From CAZWSX01 sp964636985 (GTDB lineage Bacteria > Planctomycetota > Planctomycetia > Pirellulales > Pirellulaceae): a stretch of 64,000 nt of DNA. Numbering within the stretch: position 1 is the stretch's first letter; the number at the start of each line of letters is the position of its first letter. The translations under genes and the position numbers were made by a program. The notes under the pieces are model-generated. The model had not been told where the DNA came from. It saw only the letters and a list, made by a program, of their open reading frames with translations, and did no database searches. Of the stretch, positions 18,498 through 27,822 are shown piece after piece. The DNA is taken from positions 310,001-374,000 of the forward strand of contig CAZWSX010000002.1 in assembly GCA_964636985.1 (NCBI GenBank), given 5' to 3'.

Positions 18498-18534
18498 GGT
18501 TGAGTTTGTAGATCGACAGGACATCGCGCGTGCG

Positions 18535-19380
18535 CTAACTCTTCATCGCCGTCGCCGCGTACTCAAAGGCAATCGTCGTCGGTTCCGTAACGGGGCGCGG
18601 TAATCGCACATCGATCCGCGCGCCGTAGCAGCGGGCTTCGTCGATTCGCAGTGTCGCTTCCGGCCCTTCGCACTGTTCGAGTTCGACTTCCGGATCGCTC
18701 TCCATGCTCGGAACGAATCCGACATGGGCGGCGCGAGATTGCTCGCCTGGCTCGAACGTGACGCGCACCATTCCGGCGACGGTCTCGGCGCCGTCTTCCA
18801 GAATGCTGCGAACCATCGTCGATTGTACGCGCTCGTCGTGCGAGGTGTCTTCGATGGGTGACGGCATCTGCTCGCGTGGCTCGGGTACTTTCACAGGTTC
18901 GTTAGCGGGCTCCGTACGGGGAACCATTTGGAAGTTGGTTTCCACGGGCGACGGCTCGGGAGCTTGTGGAGGGACTGATGCTGGAGGATCGACGGTCTTT
19001 CGACTTCGCTTCGATTGGCCCAGCCAGTAGGTTTCGTGAATTCCCAAAGTGAGCCAAAGTGCAGCCAATGCAGGTTTTGCCGTGAGCGCTACCGAAAACA
19101 AGATCGCCGTCACATCGACCACCAACGTCGTGCCGACGAGGAACACCAGTTGCCCCCATCGCGGCGACTCATCCAGCAGTTCTCTGTGAGACCAGCGCGC
19201 CGCGGAGACAACAACCAAGGTGCCGAACCAAAGGGGGAGGATCTCGTACCAGGCCAGCGGCGCGATGCCACCCCGGAGTGTAGCGCCCACGACGGCCACG
19301 GCGATGAGCAGTACGAAAATGGCCGAGACGCTCCGGGCCTCGTTTCGCCAAGTGGTTGACGTCGACGAATTTTGCATCAT
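18535..19380 (-). CDS. Hypothetical membrane protein
   Basis: The product from ATG 19380 is 281 residues (an earlier frame start at 19434 is possible). Four hydrophobic segments lie in the first 130 residues. A Pro/Glu-rich linker follows at about 135-190, and then a soluble C-terminal domain with beta-strand-like alternation (VRVTFEPGEQSRAAHVGFVP). I do not recognise a family. The C-terminal part may be cytoplasmic or periplasmic. It is divergent from the MDR dehydrogenase gene, with about 140 bp shared upstream. Confidence 0.6.
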   Translation of the reverse strand: MMQNSSTSTTWRNEARSVSAIFVLLIAVAVVGATLRGGIAPLAWYEILPLWFGTLVVVSAARWSHRELLDESPRWGQLVFLVGTTLVVDVTAILFSVALTAKPALAALWLTLGIHETYWLGQSKRSRKTVDPPASVPPQAPEPSPVETNFQMVPRTEPANEPVKVPEPREQMPSPIEDTSHDERVQSTMVRSILEDGAETVAGMVRVTFEPGEQSRAAHVGFVPSMESDPEVELEQCEGPEATLRIDEARCYGARIDVRLPRPVTEPTTIAFEYAATAMKS

Positions 19381-19520
19381 GCACCACGGGCTGCCGAAAA
19401 CGCGATTCCGTAAAGCGTTCGCGCGGGCCAACATGGCCGGCGAACTGCGTTAAGCTAACGTTTTCGGTTGATTGGGCAAAGATTGCTTGCCTCCTACGTT
19501 GCCTCTTGAGGAGTTGCCCC

Positions 19521-20531
19521 ATGCGTGCTTATGAAGTTCACGATGCCTCCGGGCCGGGTGCTTGGAAACTGGTCGATCGCCCCGAACCGAAGCCTGGCCC
19601 AGGCGAAGTCGCCGTGCGAATGCGGGCGGCGTCGCTTAACTTTCGCGATTTGCTCGTTTCCCGCGGCCAATACGCGGGCAAGCCCAAAGAACGCGTGATT
19701 CCTCTGTCGGACGGGGCAGGCGAGGTGATGGCGGTCGGCGAAGGGGTGACCAGGTTTTCGCCTGGGGACCGGGTTGCCGCCAATTTCTTTCAGGGTTGGG
19801 AAGAAGGGACGATCACTGCTGAGGTTATGAAAACCGACCTCGGCGGAAAGATGGATGGCGTTTTGGCCGAGGTCGCCGTCTTTTCCGAGCGGGGACTCGT
19901 TCGAATTCCCGATAGCCTTTCGTTCGAAGAAGCCGCCACGCTCCCTTGCGCGGGCGTCACGGCCTGGCACGGAATCACGACTGCCGGGATCGAATTCGGC
20001 GACACCATCCTCTTGATTGGAACCGGCGGCGTCTCGATCTTCGGGTTGCAACTCGCCAAGCACTTCGGCGCGAAAACGATCCTTTTGAGCGGCAGCGACG
20101 ACAAGATCGCCAAAGCCAAGGCGCTGGGAGCCGACCAGACGATCAACTATCGCCAGACTCCCGACTGGGAAAAGCACGTTTGGGAGATGACCAACCGTCG
20201 CGGCGTCGACCTGGTACTCGAAGTCGGCGGAGCTGGGACGCTCGAAAAGTCGCTTGCCTGCACGCGCTACGGCGGGCAAGTGAGCCTGATTGGCGTGCTG
20301 ACCGGTGTGGCGGGAGTGGTGAATCCGGTCTCGATTCTGTTCAAAAGCATGATTGTCCGCGGGATCTATGTGGGCAGCCGCCAGATGCTGGAACAACTGG
20401 TCCAGGCGTGTGTGACGTCGAACATCCACCCGGTGATCGATCGCGTTTATCCGTTCGAACAGGCCCGGGCAGCTTTGGAGCACTTAGCCAGTGCGGAACA
20501 TGTGGGGAAGGTGGTGGTGAAGATTTCTTAA
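19521..20531 (+). CDS. Zinc-independent quinone-oxidoreductase-like MDR dehydrogenase
   Basis: The 336 residues form a medium-chain dehydrogenase/reductase. The Rossmann nucleotide-binding motif is GTGGVSIFGLQLA. The catalytic-zinc GHE motif of alcohol dehydrogenases is replaced by PLSDGAGEV, typical of the quinone-oxidoreductase side of the family. The start at 19521 has GAGGAG seven bases upstream; the longer frame is spurious. It likely reduces an unsaturated or quinone substrate with NAD(P)H; the substrate is unknown. Confidence 0.88.
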   Translation: MRAYEVHDASGPGAWKLVDRPEPKPGPGEVAVRMRAASLNFRDLLVSRGQYAGKPKERVIPLSDGAGEVMAVGEGVTRFSPGDRVAANFFQGWEEGTITAEVMKTDLGGKMDGVLAEVAVFSERGLVRIPDSLSFEEAATLPCAGVTAWHGITTAGIEFGDTILLIGTGGVSIFGLQLAKHFGAKTILLSGSDDKIAKAKALGADQTINYRQTPDWEKHVWEMTNRRGVDLVLEVGGAGTLEKSLACTRYGGQVSLIGVLTGVAGVVNPVSILFKSMIVRGIYVGSRQMLEQLVQACVTSNIHPVIDRVYPFEQARAALEHLASAEHVGKVVVKIS

Positions 20532-20544
20532 GACGATTTCCCAA

Positions 20545-20684
20545 GTAGCCCGGACTTTCCAGTCCGGGCAGAGTGCGGCCGCTTTTCCATGAAGAGATGG
20601 AACGTAAGGGATCGTACTTCCTGGGAGCCCTGGTTTTCTGGCTAAAGCAAGCCAACCGCACCCGGACAGGAATGTCCGGGCTAC
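20545..20684. repeat. Family B repeat, full copy with perfect ends
   Basis: The ends are GTAGCCCGGAC and GTCCGGGCTAC, an 11-bp perfect terminal inverted repeat. Each end is itself a hairpin (GCCCGGACtttccaGTCCGGGC and CCCGGACaggaatGTCCGGG). GAGTGCGGCCGCTTT follows the left arm, as in the copy at 18380. It looks like a short mobilised element with no coding capacity and lies between the MDR and aminotransferase genes. Confidence 0.75.
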
Positions 20685-20827
20685 GTGAATTCCTCCGCCC
20701 AAAACCGCCGTTTTCCAAAATCCGCTGGGCGGGTATCTTGGTAATTGAGGAAATCTGCCCAGTTTGTTCCCTTAATTCCCAGCAATTCACTCCGAACCGC
20801 CTTCGCCCCGGAGGGGTCTGGTTGTCC

Positions 20828-22102
20828 ATGAGCAATTTCGAGCCAATTAACGGTCAACACGAAGAGTTTCCCCCCTTCAAAGTCCGCCTTAGCGAGCGGG
20901 TGCTGCGGCTGCCACCGTATTTGTTTGCACGCATCAACGCGATGCTGTACCAAAAGCGCCGTTCCGGGCAGGACGTGATCGACATGGGGATGGGCAATCC
21001 CTCCGACGCGCCCCAGGACGTCGTGATCGAGAAGCTGGCCGAGGCCGCTCGCGATCCGGATAACCACGGCTACAGCAAGTCGAACGGGATTTTGAATCTC
21101 CGCCGCGAGGTCGCCGCCAAGTACCTGAAGAAGTACGGCGTGCGGCTCGATCCCGAAACCGAGGTGATCACGTGCCTCGGCTCGAAGGAAGGCTTCAGCC
21201 ACTTGTGCCTGGCGGTGATGGGACCGGGCGATACTTGCATCTCGCCGGCTCCGTTCTTTCCGATTCACATGTACTCGGTGGCGCTGGCCTCGGGCAACGT
21301 GGTTGCGCTCGATGTCGCCAACAGCGAGAAGTTTCTCTCGAACATCGCTTACACCTGCCAGCACTTGTACCCGACACCGAAGCTCTTGATTGTGAACTAC
21401 CCGCACAATCCCAGCACCATCACGGTTGAGCCGGAGTTCTTCGTCGACATTGTGAAGCTGGCCAAGCGATATGGCTTCATGGTGATCAGCGACTTCGCCT
21501 ATGCCGACGTTGCTTACGATGGCTACCAACCGCCGAGCTTTTTGTCGGCACCTGGCGCCAAGGACGTTGGTGTCGAGTTCACCACGATGAGCAAGGGCTA
21601 CAACATGGCTGGATGGCGGGTCGGCTTCTGTGCCGGCAATGCCGAACTGGTCAAAGCCCTCGGCGTGATCAAGGGCTACTACGACTACGGCATGTTCCAG
21701 GCGATTCAAATCGCCGCGATTGTCGCGCTTCGTGACACCGATCACGCGGTCGAAGAGCAATCGAAGATCTATCAAGGTCGCCGCGACGTGCTGGTCGATG
21801 GCCTCCGCCGCTTAGGCTGGGACATCACGCCGCCGCGAGCTGGGATGTTCTTGTGGGCCAAGGTTCCGGAGCCGTGGGCCAGCCAGATGAGCACGATGGA
21901 CTTCGGCATGATGCTGCTTGAGCAAGGGAATGTCGCCGTGAGTCCCGGCGTTGGCTTTGGGCCCTCGGGCGAAGGCTACTTGCGGATGTCGCTTGTCGAA
22001 AACGAAAACCGCTTGCGACAAGCGGTACGTCAAATCGGCCGCTGCTTGAACCGCGAAGGAAAGCTGAAAGGCTACGGCGAAGTGGGAGCGAAGCGAACGT
22101 AA
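20828..22102 (+). CDS. alaC: AlaC-type aminotransferase
   Basis: This is a fold-type I PLP aminotransferase that probably interconverts alanine and pyruvate using glutamate. The PLP lysine is Lys256 in TTMSKGYNMAGWRVGF. VIDMGMGNPSDAP, NYPHNPST and SDFAYADVAYDG are typical of the AlaC/YfdZ subgroup. The ATG at 20828 or the TTG at 20822, six bases after GGAGGGG, may be the true start; the difference is two residues. The product of 424 residues has the normal length. Confidence 0.85.
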   Translation: MSNFEPINGQHEEFPPFKVRLSERVLRLPPYLFARINAMLYQKRRSGQDVIDMGMGNPSDAPQDVVIEKLAEAARDPDNHGYSKSNGILNLRREVAAKYLKKYGVRLDPETEVITCLGSKEGFSHLCLAVMGPGDTCISPAPFFPIHMYSVALASGNVVALDVANSEKFLSNIAYTCQHLYPTPKLLIVNYPHNPSTITVEPEFFVDIVKLAKRYGFMVISDFAYADVAYDGYQPPSFLSAPGAKDVGVEFTTMSKGYNMAGWRVGFCAGNAELVKALGVIKGYYDYGMFQAIQIAAIVALRDTDHAVEEQSKIYQGRRDVLVDGLRRLGWDITPPRAGMFLWAKVPEPWASQMSTMDFGMMLLEQGNVAVSPGVGFGPSGEGYLRMSLVENENRLRQAVRQIGRCLNREGKLKGYGEVGAKRT

Positions 22103-22153
22103 GCATGTCGCTGCGTTCGCTAGAACGCGGCCAGCGTCGCGTGACGATTTAGC

Positions 22154-23953
22154 TTGGCGAAAAAGAAGAAAGACGCGCCGGAAGAAGTCCCACTCAAATC
22201 GAGTGCCGCGAGCGGTACGCGCGATCTACCGGCAGCTATCTTGGAGTGGCTGGCCCTTCTGGCCGCGTGTTGGATCTTCGCCGGAACTTTGCCGCCTGAC
22301 GTCGGCGAATCGCACTACCTGTGCAAAGCCAAACGCTTTTGGGACGAGACGTACTGTCGCGGCGATTTGTTTCTCGATTCGCCTGCGCCGCATTGGCTGT
22401 TCTATGTGACGGTCGGTTGGCTAACGAAGTTTTGTTCGCTGGAATCGACGGCACTGATCTCGCGTGCGGTCGCCTTCGCATGGCTTGCCTTCGCATGGCA
22501 GCAGTTGAACTGGGCGCTGTTCCAGCGACGCTGGGTCTCGCTGCTAGTCGGTGGTTTGTGGCTGTTGGGGCTACATCGATTTCACCTTGCCGGCGAATGG
22601 GTGGTCGGCGGGATCGAAGCCAAAAGTTTTGCTTACTCGTGTTTGTTTTTAGGGCTGGCGAATCTGGCCCGCGGTTCTTGGCCAAAGGTTTGGCTTTGGT
22701 TCGGCGCGGCGGCGGCGTTCCATGTGATTGTTGGCGGCTGGGCGGTTGTCGCGGCGGGGTTGCCGCTGCTATTGCGAGTGGCCAAGGATGGCTGGAAGAT
22801 CAGCGCGGTCGAGATCGGTTGCTTGATCTTGGGGGGGCTTCTCGCACTGGTGGGCGTGATCCCTGGGCTCTCCATGAACTCTGGTGCGAATCCCGATGAA
22901 GCCGGCCAGGGCCACGTCATCTACGCCTACGTGCGACTCGGGCATCACCTTCCGTTTCACCGCTTTGAGCACCTCTACATGGCGCGGCATGGATTGCTGA
23001 TCGTACTGGCCATTGCGTTGATGGGGACACGTACGCGGAGTGAAGCGGAAGGTCGTGTCGAGTGGTGGTGTTGGGGAACACTGGCGATTGCACTGTTCGG
23101 CGTAGTCATCGACCAACTTGGGCCATCGCGTTTGGGATTGGCGGGGACGGCATCTCTATTGCGGTTCTACTTCTTCCGTTTGAGCGACATGGCCTTGCCG
23201 ATGCTAGTGGCGATTGAAATCGCCGCGCGGTGCCTCGACGCGCTAGAGGCGCCGACAACGTCGCGCGCCACAAAACAAGCCTGGTTGCTGTTGGCGATCT
23301 TTTTTGCGTTTGGTCATCTCGCGTACACGGCCTACGAACATCGCGCGTGGCCGATTCCGCCGGCGATTCGCCCCGTGGCTTTGCCGGTGACTGGCGCGGC
23401 GAAGGCTCAACCGCCGAGCGTCGACGTGGAGGCGGAGGGGGATATCGACGCGCCGGCCGCTATTGTTGGCCGCAAGGCCGATCTTGCGGCGACGCAAAAA
23501 TGGTGGCGCGATATGCGGACTCTCGGCGCGTGGGCCGAAAGCGAAACGGACCCAGGCGATCTCTTCCTCACACCGCCGTCGCAGCAAGTTTTCAAATGGT
23601 ATGCGTCGCGGCCGGAAGTCGGGACATGGAAGGACATCCCGCAGGACGCGCGCGGTCTCATCGAGTGGTACAAGCGGATGAAGGATCTGATTGCATCCGA
23701 AGACGCGGAAATTTCTCCCGACATGCCGACGGGCGAACGGCTGGTGGCTTTGGCCCGCAAGTACAACGCTCGCTTCATCGTGATCGATCGCACCCGCGAT
23801 CCAACGCCGCCTCTGGCGCCGCGCGTTTACCCGCCGGTGATGACCAGCGATGCCACGTTTGCGGTGTACGAAGTCAAGCCGCTGTCGAAAGCAGAATCGC
23901 CGGCGAAACCCCAATCGCCAGTGAAACCAAAGTCGGATACGGAGCCGCGTTAG
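22154..23953 (+). CDS. Multi-pass membrane protein, planctomycete-type, unknown function
   Basis: The 599-residue product starts at TTG 22154 (MAKKKKDAPEE). About ten hydrophobic helices span residues 25-415, with a polytopic layout like glycosyltransferase-type membrane proteins. The C-terminal 150 residues are soluble and contain DPGDLFLTPPSQQVFKWYA, a stretch recalling the C-terminal domain seen in planctomycete and cyanobacterial membrane proteins (possibly DUF6798; not verified). Function unknown. Its stop overlaps the next gene's GTG (TAGTG), suggesting an operon. Confidence 0.65.
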   Translation: MAKKKKDAPEEVPLKSSAASGTRDLPAAILEWLALLAACWIFAGTLPPDVGESHYLCKAKRFWDETYCRGDLFLDSPAPHWLFYVTVGWLTKFCSLESTALISRAVAFAWLAFAWQQLNWALFQRRWVSLLVGGLWLLGLHRFHLAGEWVVGGIEAKSFAYSCLFLGLANLARGSWPKVWLWFGAAAAFHVIVGGWAVVAAGLPLLLRVAKDGWKISAVEIGCLILGGLLALVGVIPGLSMNSGANPDEAGQGHVIYAYVRLGHHLPFHRFEHLYMARHGLLIVLAIALMGTRTRSEAEGRVEWWCWGTLAIALFGVVIDQLGPSRLGLAGTASLLRFYFFRLSDMALPMLVAIEIAARCLDALEAPTTSRATKQAWLLLAIFFAFGHLAYTAYEHRAWPIPPAIRPVALPVTGAAKAQPPSVDVEAEGDIDAPAAIVGRKADLAATQKWWRDMRTLGAWAESETDPGDLFLTPPSQQVFKWYASRPEVGTWKDIPQDARGLIEWYKRMKDLIASEDAEISPDMPTGERLVALARKYNARFIVIDRTRDPTPPLAPRVYPPVMTSDATFAVYEVKPLSKAESPAKPQSPVKPKSDTEPR

Positions 23954-24594
23954 TGCCGCATTGGATGTCGAACCTCGATTTCACCAATTGGACGGCGAGC
24001 GTCTCGCAGTCGCTCGCACGCGAAAAGACTGCCAACGAGGGCGTGCTGCACCCCGCCATCGCTTACGGTCGCCATCGCGGTCCGCATCGTTACGATGCGC
24101 GGTACAGCGCGGTGTTGATGTTGCTTGCCCCCGGCGACGACGGGCCGGAGTTGGTTCTCACGCGGCGGTCACCTGATTTGAAAAGCCACTCTGGTCAAAT
24201 CAGTTTGCCAGGCGGAAAAGTCGATGGAGATGAAACGCCCGAGCAAACCGCCTTGCGGGAATACCACGAGGAATTGCGCCCGGGATCGTCCTCGCCGGAA
24301 CTGCGAATCTTAGGCAAACTGCCCGACATCTATGTGTTCGTCAGCAATTTTGTGATGACGCCTGTGGTTGCGGCTGTTCCCTTGTGGGCGGATTTTTCTC
24401 CGAACCCCAGCGAAGTAGCGGGCGTCTATCGCGTGAGCCTGGCAAAGATGCGCGACCGGCGGCATTGGATCGACGACCATCTGATTCGCCGCGGTCAACT
24501 CGAGTTCCATGCTCCGGCGTTTGTACTCGACGATGGTTCGCAAGTGTGGGGCGCCACCTGCCTGGCGATCCAGTGGTTGCTCCAGCATACGTAG
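23953..24594 (+). CDS. Nudix hydrolase, CoA pyrophosphatase-like
   Basis: The 213-residue product has a Nudix box spanning GGKVDGDETPEQTALREYHE, with the catalytic Glu pair in REYHEEL. The preceding RRSPDLKSHSGQISLPGG is the UPF0035-type motif of CoA pyrophosphatases such as NudL. I chose GTG 23953, which overlaps the upstream stop and has GGAG eight bases before it; ATG 23965 lacks one. It likely hydrolyses CoA or related pyrophosphates. Confidence 0.87.
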   Translation: MPHWMSNLDFTNWTASVSQSLAREKTANEGVLHPAIAYGRHRGPHRYDARYSAVLMLLAPGDDGPELVLTRRSPDLKSHSGQISLPGGKVDGDETPEQTALREYHEELRPGSSSPELRILGKLPDIYVFVSNFVMTPVVAAVPLWADFSPNPSEVAGVYRVSLAKMRDRRHWIDDHLIRRGQLEFHAPAFVLDDGSQVWGATCLAIQWLLQHT

Positions 24595-24600
24595 TGGCCC

Positions 24601-24707
24601 GTAGCCGCGTTCGCCAGAACGCGGAAAGTTGGCGCGGCGTAGACGAGAATCATCGAATCGTCGGATACACGACCCCAACCTTCCGCACTCTTGGCGAGTG
24701 CGGCTAC
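24601..24707. repeat. Family A inverted-repeat element, copy 2 (intact)
   Basis: This 107-bp element runs from GTAGCCGC to GCGGCTAC, a perfect 8-bp terminal inverted repeat. Terminal hairpins are CCGCGTTC-gcca-GAACGCGG and CCGCACTC-ttggc-GAGTGCGG. The interior of about 60 bp is unlike the other two copies. It lies seven bases after the Nudix stop and about 70 bp before argC. Confidence 0.8.
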
Positions 24708-24776
24708 CAAACGCAGTTTTGACCGAGCCGGTATACTTCACCAAAACGACTTTAGTTTTCCTCATCGATCACTACC

Positions 24777-25790
24777 ATGACGAACGTCGCGATTCTCGGT
24801 GCCACGGGCTACACCGCACTCGAACTGATCAAGCTCCTTCTGCGCCATCCGGGCGCGAAGATCACGGCCACGACGAGCCGCCAGGAAGGTCGCCCGCCGA
24901 TTTCGTCGACGCATCCGTCGCTCACCGGACGGCTCGATTTGCCGCTGGAGGATCTTTCGCCGGAGCAAGTCGCTGAGCGGGCCGACTGTGTTTTTAGCTG
25001 CTTGCCGCATGCTGCCAGTGCCGAAATCGCCAAAGCGATGCTCGCCCTGGGGAAGAAAGTGATCGACTTCAGTGCCGACTACCGGCTGAACGATGCAGCT
25101 ACCTACGAAAAGTGGTACGACCACAAGCATCCCGATGCGGATCGATTAGGCAAAACGGTGTACGGCTTGCCGGAACTCTTTCGCAAACAAATTGTCGGTG
25201 CGTCGCTAGTTGCCAATCCTGGCTGTTACCCGACATCGGCAATCTTGCCGCTGGCGCCGATGCTCAAGAACGATCTTGTAGAGCCCAGCGACATCATCAT
25301 CGATTCCAAAAGCGGCGTCTCGGGCGCGGGACGCACGCCTAAGCTCGGCACGCTTTATCCCGAGTGCAACGAGAGCATCTCGGCCTACAGCGTCGGCAAA
25401 CATCGCCACCAGCCGGAGATCGAGCAGATCCTGGGTCGCGTGACGGGCAACAATCCCGATGTGGTTTTCACGCCGCACCTAACTCCCATGGATCGCGGTA
25501 TTTTGACCGTCTCGTACTCTCGCCCCAAAAAGTCGGGCTTCACGCAGGCGGAAGCGCTTGAAGTCCTCCGCGGCTTCTATAAGGGTGAACCTTTCATTCG
25601 AGTCGTCGATCATTTGCCGGCGACGAAGGATGTTTCGATGACGAACTTCGTCGACATCACGGCCCGCGTGGTGAAGGGACGATTGCTGCTGATTAGCGCG
25701 ATCGACAACCTGATCAAAGGAGCGAGTGGCGCGGCCGTTCAGAACTTCAATGTGCTGTATGGGCACGAAGAGACGTTGGGTTTGCTGTAG
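24777..25790 (+). CDS. argC: N-acetyl-gamma-glutamyl-phosphate reductase
   Basis: This catalyses the third step of arginine biosynthesis, NADPH-dependent reduction of N-acetylglutamyl phosphate. The 337 residues carry the Rossmann motif GATGYTALELIKLL at the N-terminus and the catalytic Cys150 in VANPGCYPTSAIL. SGVSGAGRTPKLGTLY and HRHQPEIEQ are also typical. No other arg genes flank it here, so the pathway is dispersed. Confidence 0.96.
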   Translation: MTNVAILGATGYTALELIKLLLRHPGAKITATTSRQEGRPPISSTHPSLTGRLDLPLEDLSPEQVAERADCVFSCLPHAASAEIAKAMLALGKKVIDFSADYRLNDAATYEKWYDHKHPDADRLGKTVYGLPELFRKQIVGASLVANPGCYPTSAILPLAPMLKNDLVEPSDIIIDSKSGVSGAGRTPKLGTLYPECNESISAYSVGKHRHQPEIEQILGRVTGNNPDVVFTPHLTPMDRGILTVSYSRPKKSGFTQAEALEVLRGFYKGEPFIRVVDHLPATKDVSMTNFVDITARVVKGRLLLISAIDNLIKGASGAAVQNFNVLYGHEETLGLL

Positions 25791-25857
25791 ACATCCGTAG
25801 GCTCTAGTTGGTTTACCCGTTTGGGGAATTGGCCGGGCTACGGGGCGAGGTTCACCC

Positions 25858-26253
25858 ATGAAGCTATTTCGGCCTAGTCTCGGTGGTTCGCTCGCCATCT
25901 TGAATGGCGCGGCATGGGTGTTGTTGTTTCTAATCGGTCGCAGCTTCGATTCCGACGCTGTTTGGATTCTGTTTGTCCCCGTCATCGTGTTATTGTCGCT
26001 TCCTTTCGCTTGGATTGCGCTCTTAATAAATTGGTCTGCCGGTTTTGGTCCCGTGGTGGACATCGTAGTGTTATGTACGGTGATAGGTCTCAACAGCCTC
26101 GTGTGGGGACACGGACTCGCCGCGATTGCGAAATCAGAGTCGGGAACAGATGCCGAGCCGCCATTGGACGTCCCTGGGGTCGATGGTTCCGCACCGCGGG
26201 TCATGGTGACTCCCGACAGCGACAACCCTTACACTCCGCCAAGCGGAGGGTGA
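25858..26253 (+). CDS. Small hypothetical membrane protein with NPYxPP tail
   Basis: The 131 residues have three hydrophobic segments (about 12-28, 34-60 and 64-90) and a polar tail ending DNPYTPPSGG. A C-terminal or N-terminal NPYxPP-type motif is common in planctomycete membrane proteins of unknown role; this is from memory of the group, not a search. It lies 67 bp after argC. Confidence 0.6.
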   Translation: MKLFRPSLGGSLAILNGAAWVLLFLIGRSFDSDAVWILFVPVIVLLSLPFAWIALLINWSAGFGPVVDIVVLCTVIGLNSLVWGHGLAAIAKSESGTDAEPPLDVPGVDGSAPRVMVTPDSDNPYTPPSGG

Positions 26254-26351
26254 CAAGACGTCACAAATTCGAAATTGCTTGCAAGGCTCTTCGGCCCCTC
26301 GTATTCTCACCGAGGGGCTTTCCTATCGCTCTTCGCTGGCGAGGTTCGCCG

Positions 26352-27632
26352 ATGTGTGCCGCTCCCTACGAAACGACGTTTCGCCACGATGGGAATCTCT
26401 GCTTCCTGGCGCCGGTGCCTGCATTGGAAGGCATCGGCGGTCGCTTCGACGAGCTGTTCGAAGCAAGCCAGAACTACCATGCTCCGCCCGAAGAGTGCCG
26501 GCCGTGGCGCGAGCTTTCCGAGCGCCTGCAAGAAATCGCCAGTCAGGCCAAGCGGGGCGAACGAGTCGATTGGCCCGAGGTCCGGCGCGCGCTTGAACAA
26601 GAGTACGGCCAGCGCATGACCAAAACGATGCAAGGCATCATGCGGCCCATTTCGGAATACTTCGAAACCAAACAGATGCCGCTGGCCGAGTATCTGGAAT
26701 GGGTGCTGCAGGCGGCGAATCAATGTTGGTCACGAATTGCCGATAAGGGCTTCGATTGGGACACGCATCAGGCTCATATCGAGCGGTTGACGGCGGAGCT
26801 TGGCACGCGAAATTACGAGACGGCATCCGACCGGCAAACTCGCGAGGCCGATCCGGCACGCTATGCCGAGCGCGTGCGAATGCTTCAGGACACGATGCAG
26901 ATCCTCAACGAGCCCGATCCGGCCAAGTATCAGGAGCTGATGAAGCAGCAACTGAGTTCGCTGCAGGACTCGCCGATGTTCGCGGAAATGCGAAGGCAAC
27001 TGGGGCAGTTCAAGGAACGGTTTGCGGATATGCCGGCGACCTCGCCCGAGGAACGCGAGAACCAGCAGCGTGGGCTCGAGGAAGTGGAGAAACTCTACAC
27101 GGATCCGATGGCGTACTACCAGAACCTGATTGCCAAAATACCGGGATGCCAGCCGGCGAATGGCGAATTGAACGAGGGCGTCATTGATGACCCCACCGAA
27201 ATCGATGAGGACGACGAGCCGCCTGAGGGGCCGCTACAAATCCCGCCGGGGCAATTTTTGTTTCGTTGCGGCGACCGCGAAAAAGTGACGCCCAAGCAAA
27301 TTGACCAGTTCGAGCAGTTCATGGCCGCGCAAGAGACGCTGCGCCCTAAGATCGAAAAGGCGCTTCGCAAAATGCACGACCAGATGGACCCGATGGGGCA
27401 ATACACTTTCCCGGGCGAACGCGTCTTCTTTCCGGCGGAGCCTGATTCGTCGGACATTCCCCTCCAGTGCTTCCGCGTGGAAAAGATTGAGCTAAGCGGA
27501 AAGAAGGGAGGTTCGGTGGTCATCGATTTCGACAGCCAATTTGGCCACTACGACGAACACGGCTGTTTGATCCTGATCCGAGATGGCAAGCTAGAAGGTT
27601 CTGGGACGTTCGATGACGTTTATCAGGAGTAG
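26352..27632 (+). CDS. Hypothetical protein, Gln/Glu-rich helical
   Basis: The 426 residues from ATG 26352 include no signal peptide or membrane segment. The middle is strongly helical and rich in Glu, Gln and Arg (about residues 60-250), as in coiled-coil scaffolds. An acidic patch (DDPTEIDEDDEPPEGP) precedes a C-terminal domain. I do not recognise a family. The open frame extends upstream to 25914 but overlaps the previous gene, so the internal start is preferred. Confidence 0.6.
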   Translation: MCAAPYETTFRHDGNLCFLAPVPALEGIGGRFDELFEASQNYHAPPEECRPWRELSERLQEIASQAKRGERVDWPEVRRALEQEYGQRMTKTMQGIMRPISEYFETKQMPLAEYLEWVLQAANQCWSRIADKGFDWDTHQAHIERLTAELGTRNYETASDRQTREADPARYAERVRMLQDTMQILNEPDPAKYQELMKQQLSSLQDSPMFAEMRRQLGQFKERFADMPATSPEERENQQRGLEEVEKLYTDPMAYYQNLIAKIPGCQPANGELNEGVIDDPTEIDEDDEPPEGPLQIPPGQFLFRCGDREKVTPKQIDQFEQFMAAQETLRPKIEKALRKMHDQMDPMGQYTFPGERVFFPAEPDSSDIPLQCFRVEKIELSGKKGGSVVIDFDSQFGHYDEHGCLILIRDGKLEGSGTFDDVYQE

Positions 27633-27643
27633 GCAGGAGTTTT

Positions 27644-27790
27644 GCACCACGGAGACCCGGAGGGACCGGAGGAGAAGTGGAGCAAAGTCATTATCATTAG
27701 ATGAATAGTTGTTGATGACGACACAACCAGTTTGTCATTCCACTGACATCCTCTCTGTGGCCTCCGTGCCTCCGTGTTTTTTGAATTCAT
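27644..27790. repeat. Family C inverted repeat (CACGGAGG type)
   Basis: The left end reads CACCACGGAGACCCGGAGGG and the right end CTCTGTGGCCTCCGTGCCTC followed by CGTG, in inverted orientation, with about 80 bp of AT-richer sequence between. It lies between the convergent ends of the hypothetical gene and the DUF1570 gene. Shorter relatives are at 11440 and 18434. Confidence 0.6.
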
Positions 27791-27822
27791 AAACACAAAA
27801 GCACCGAGAATACGGATGATAC

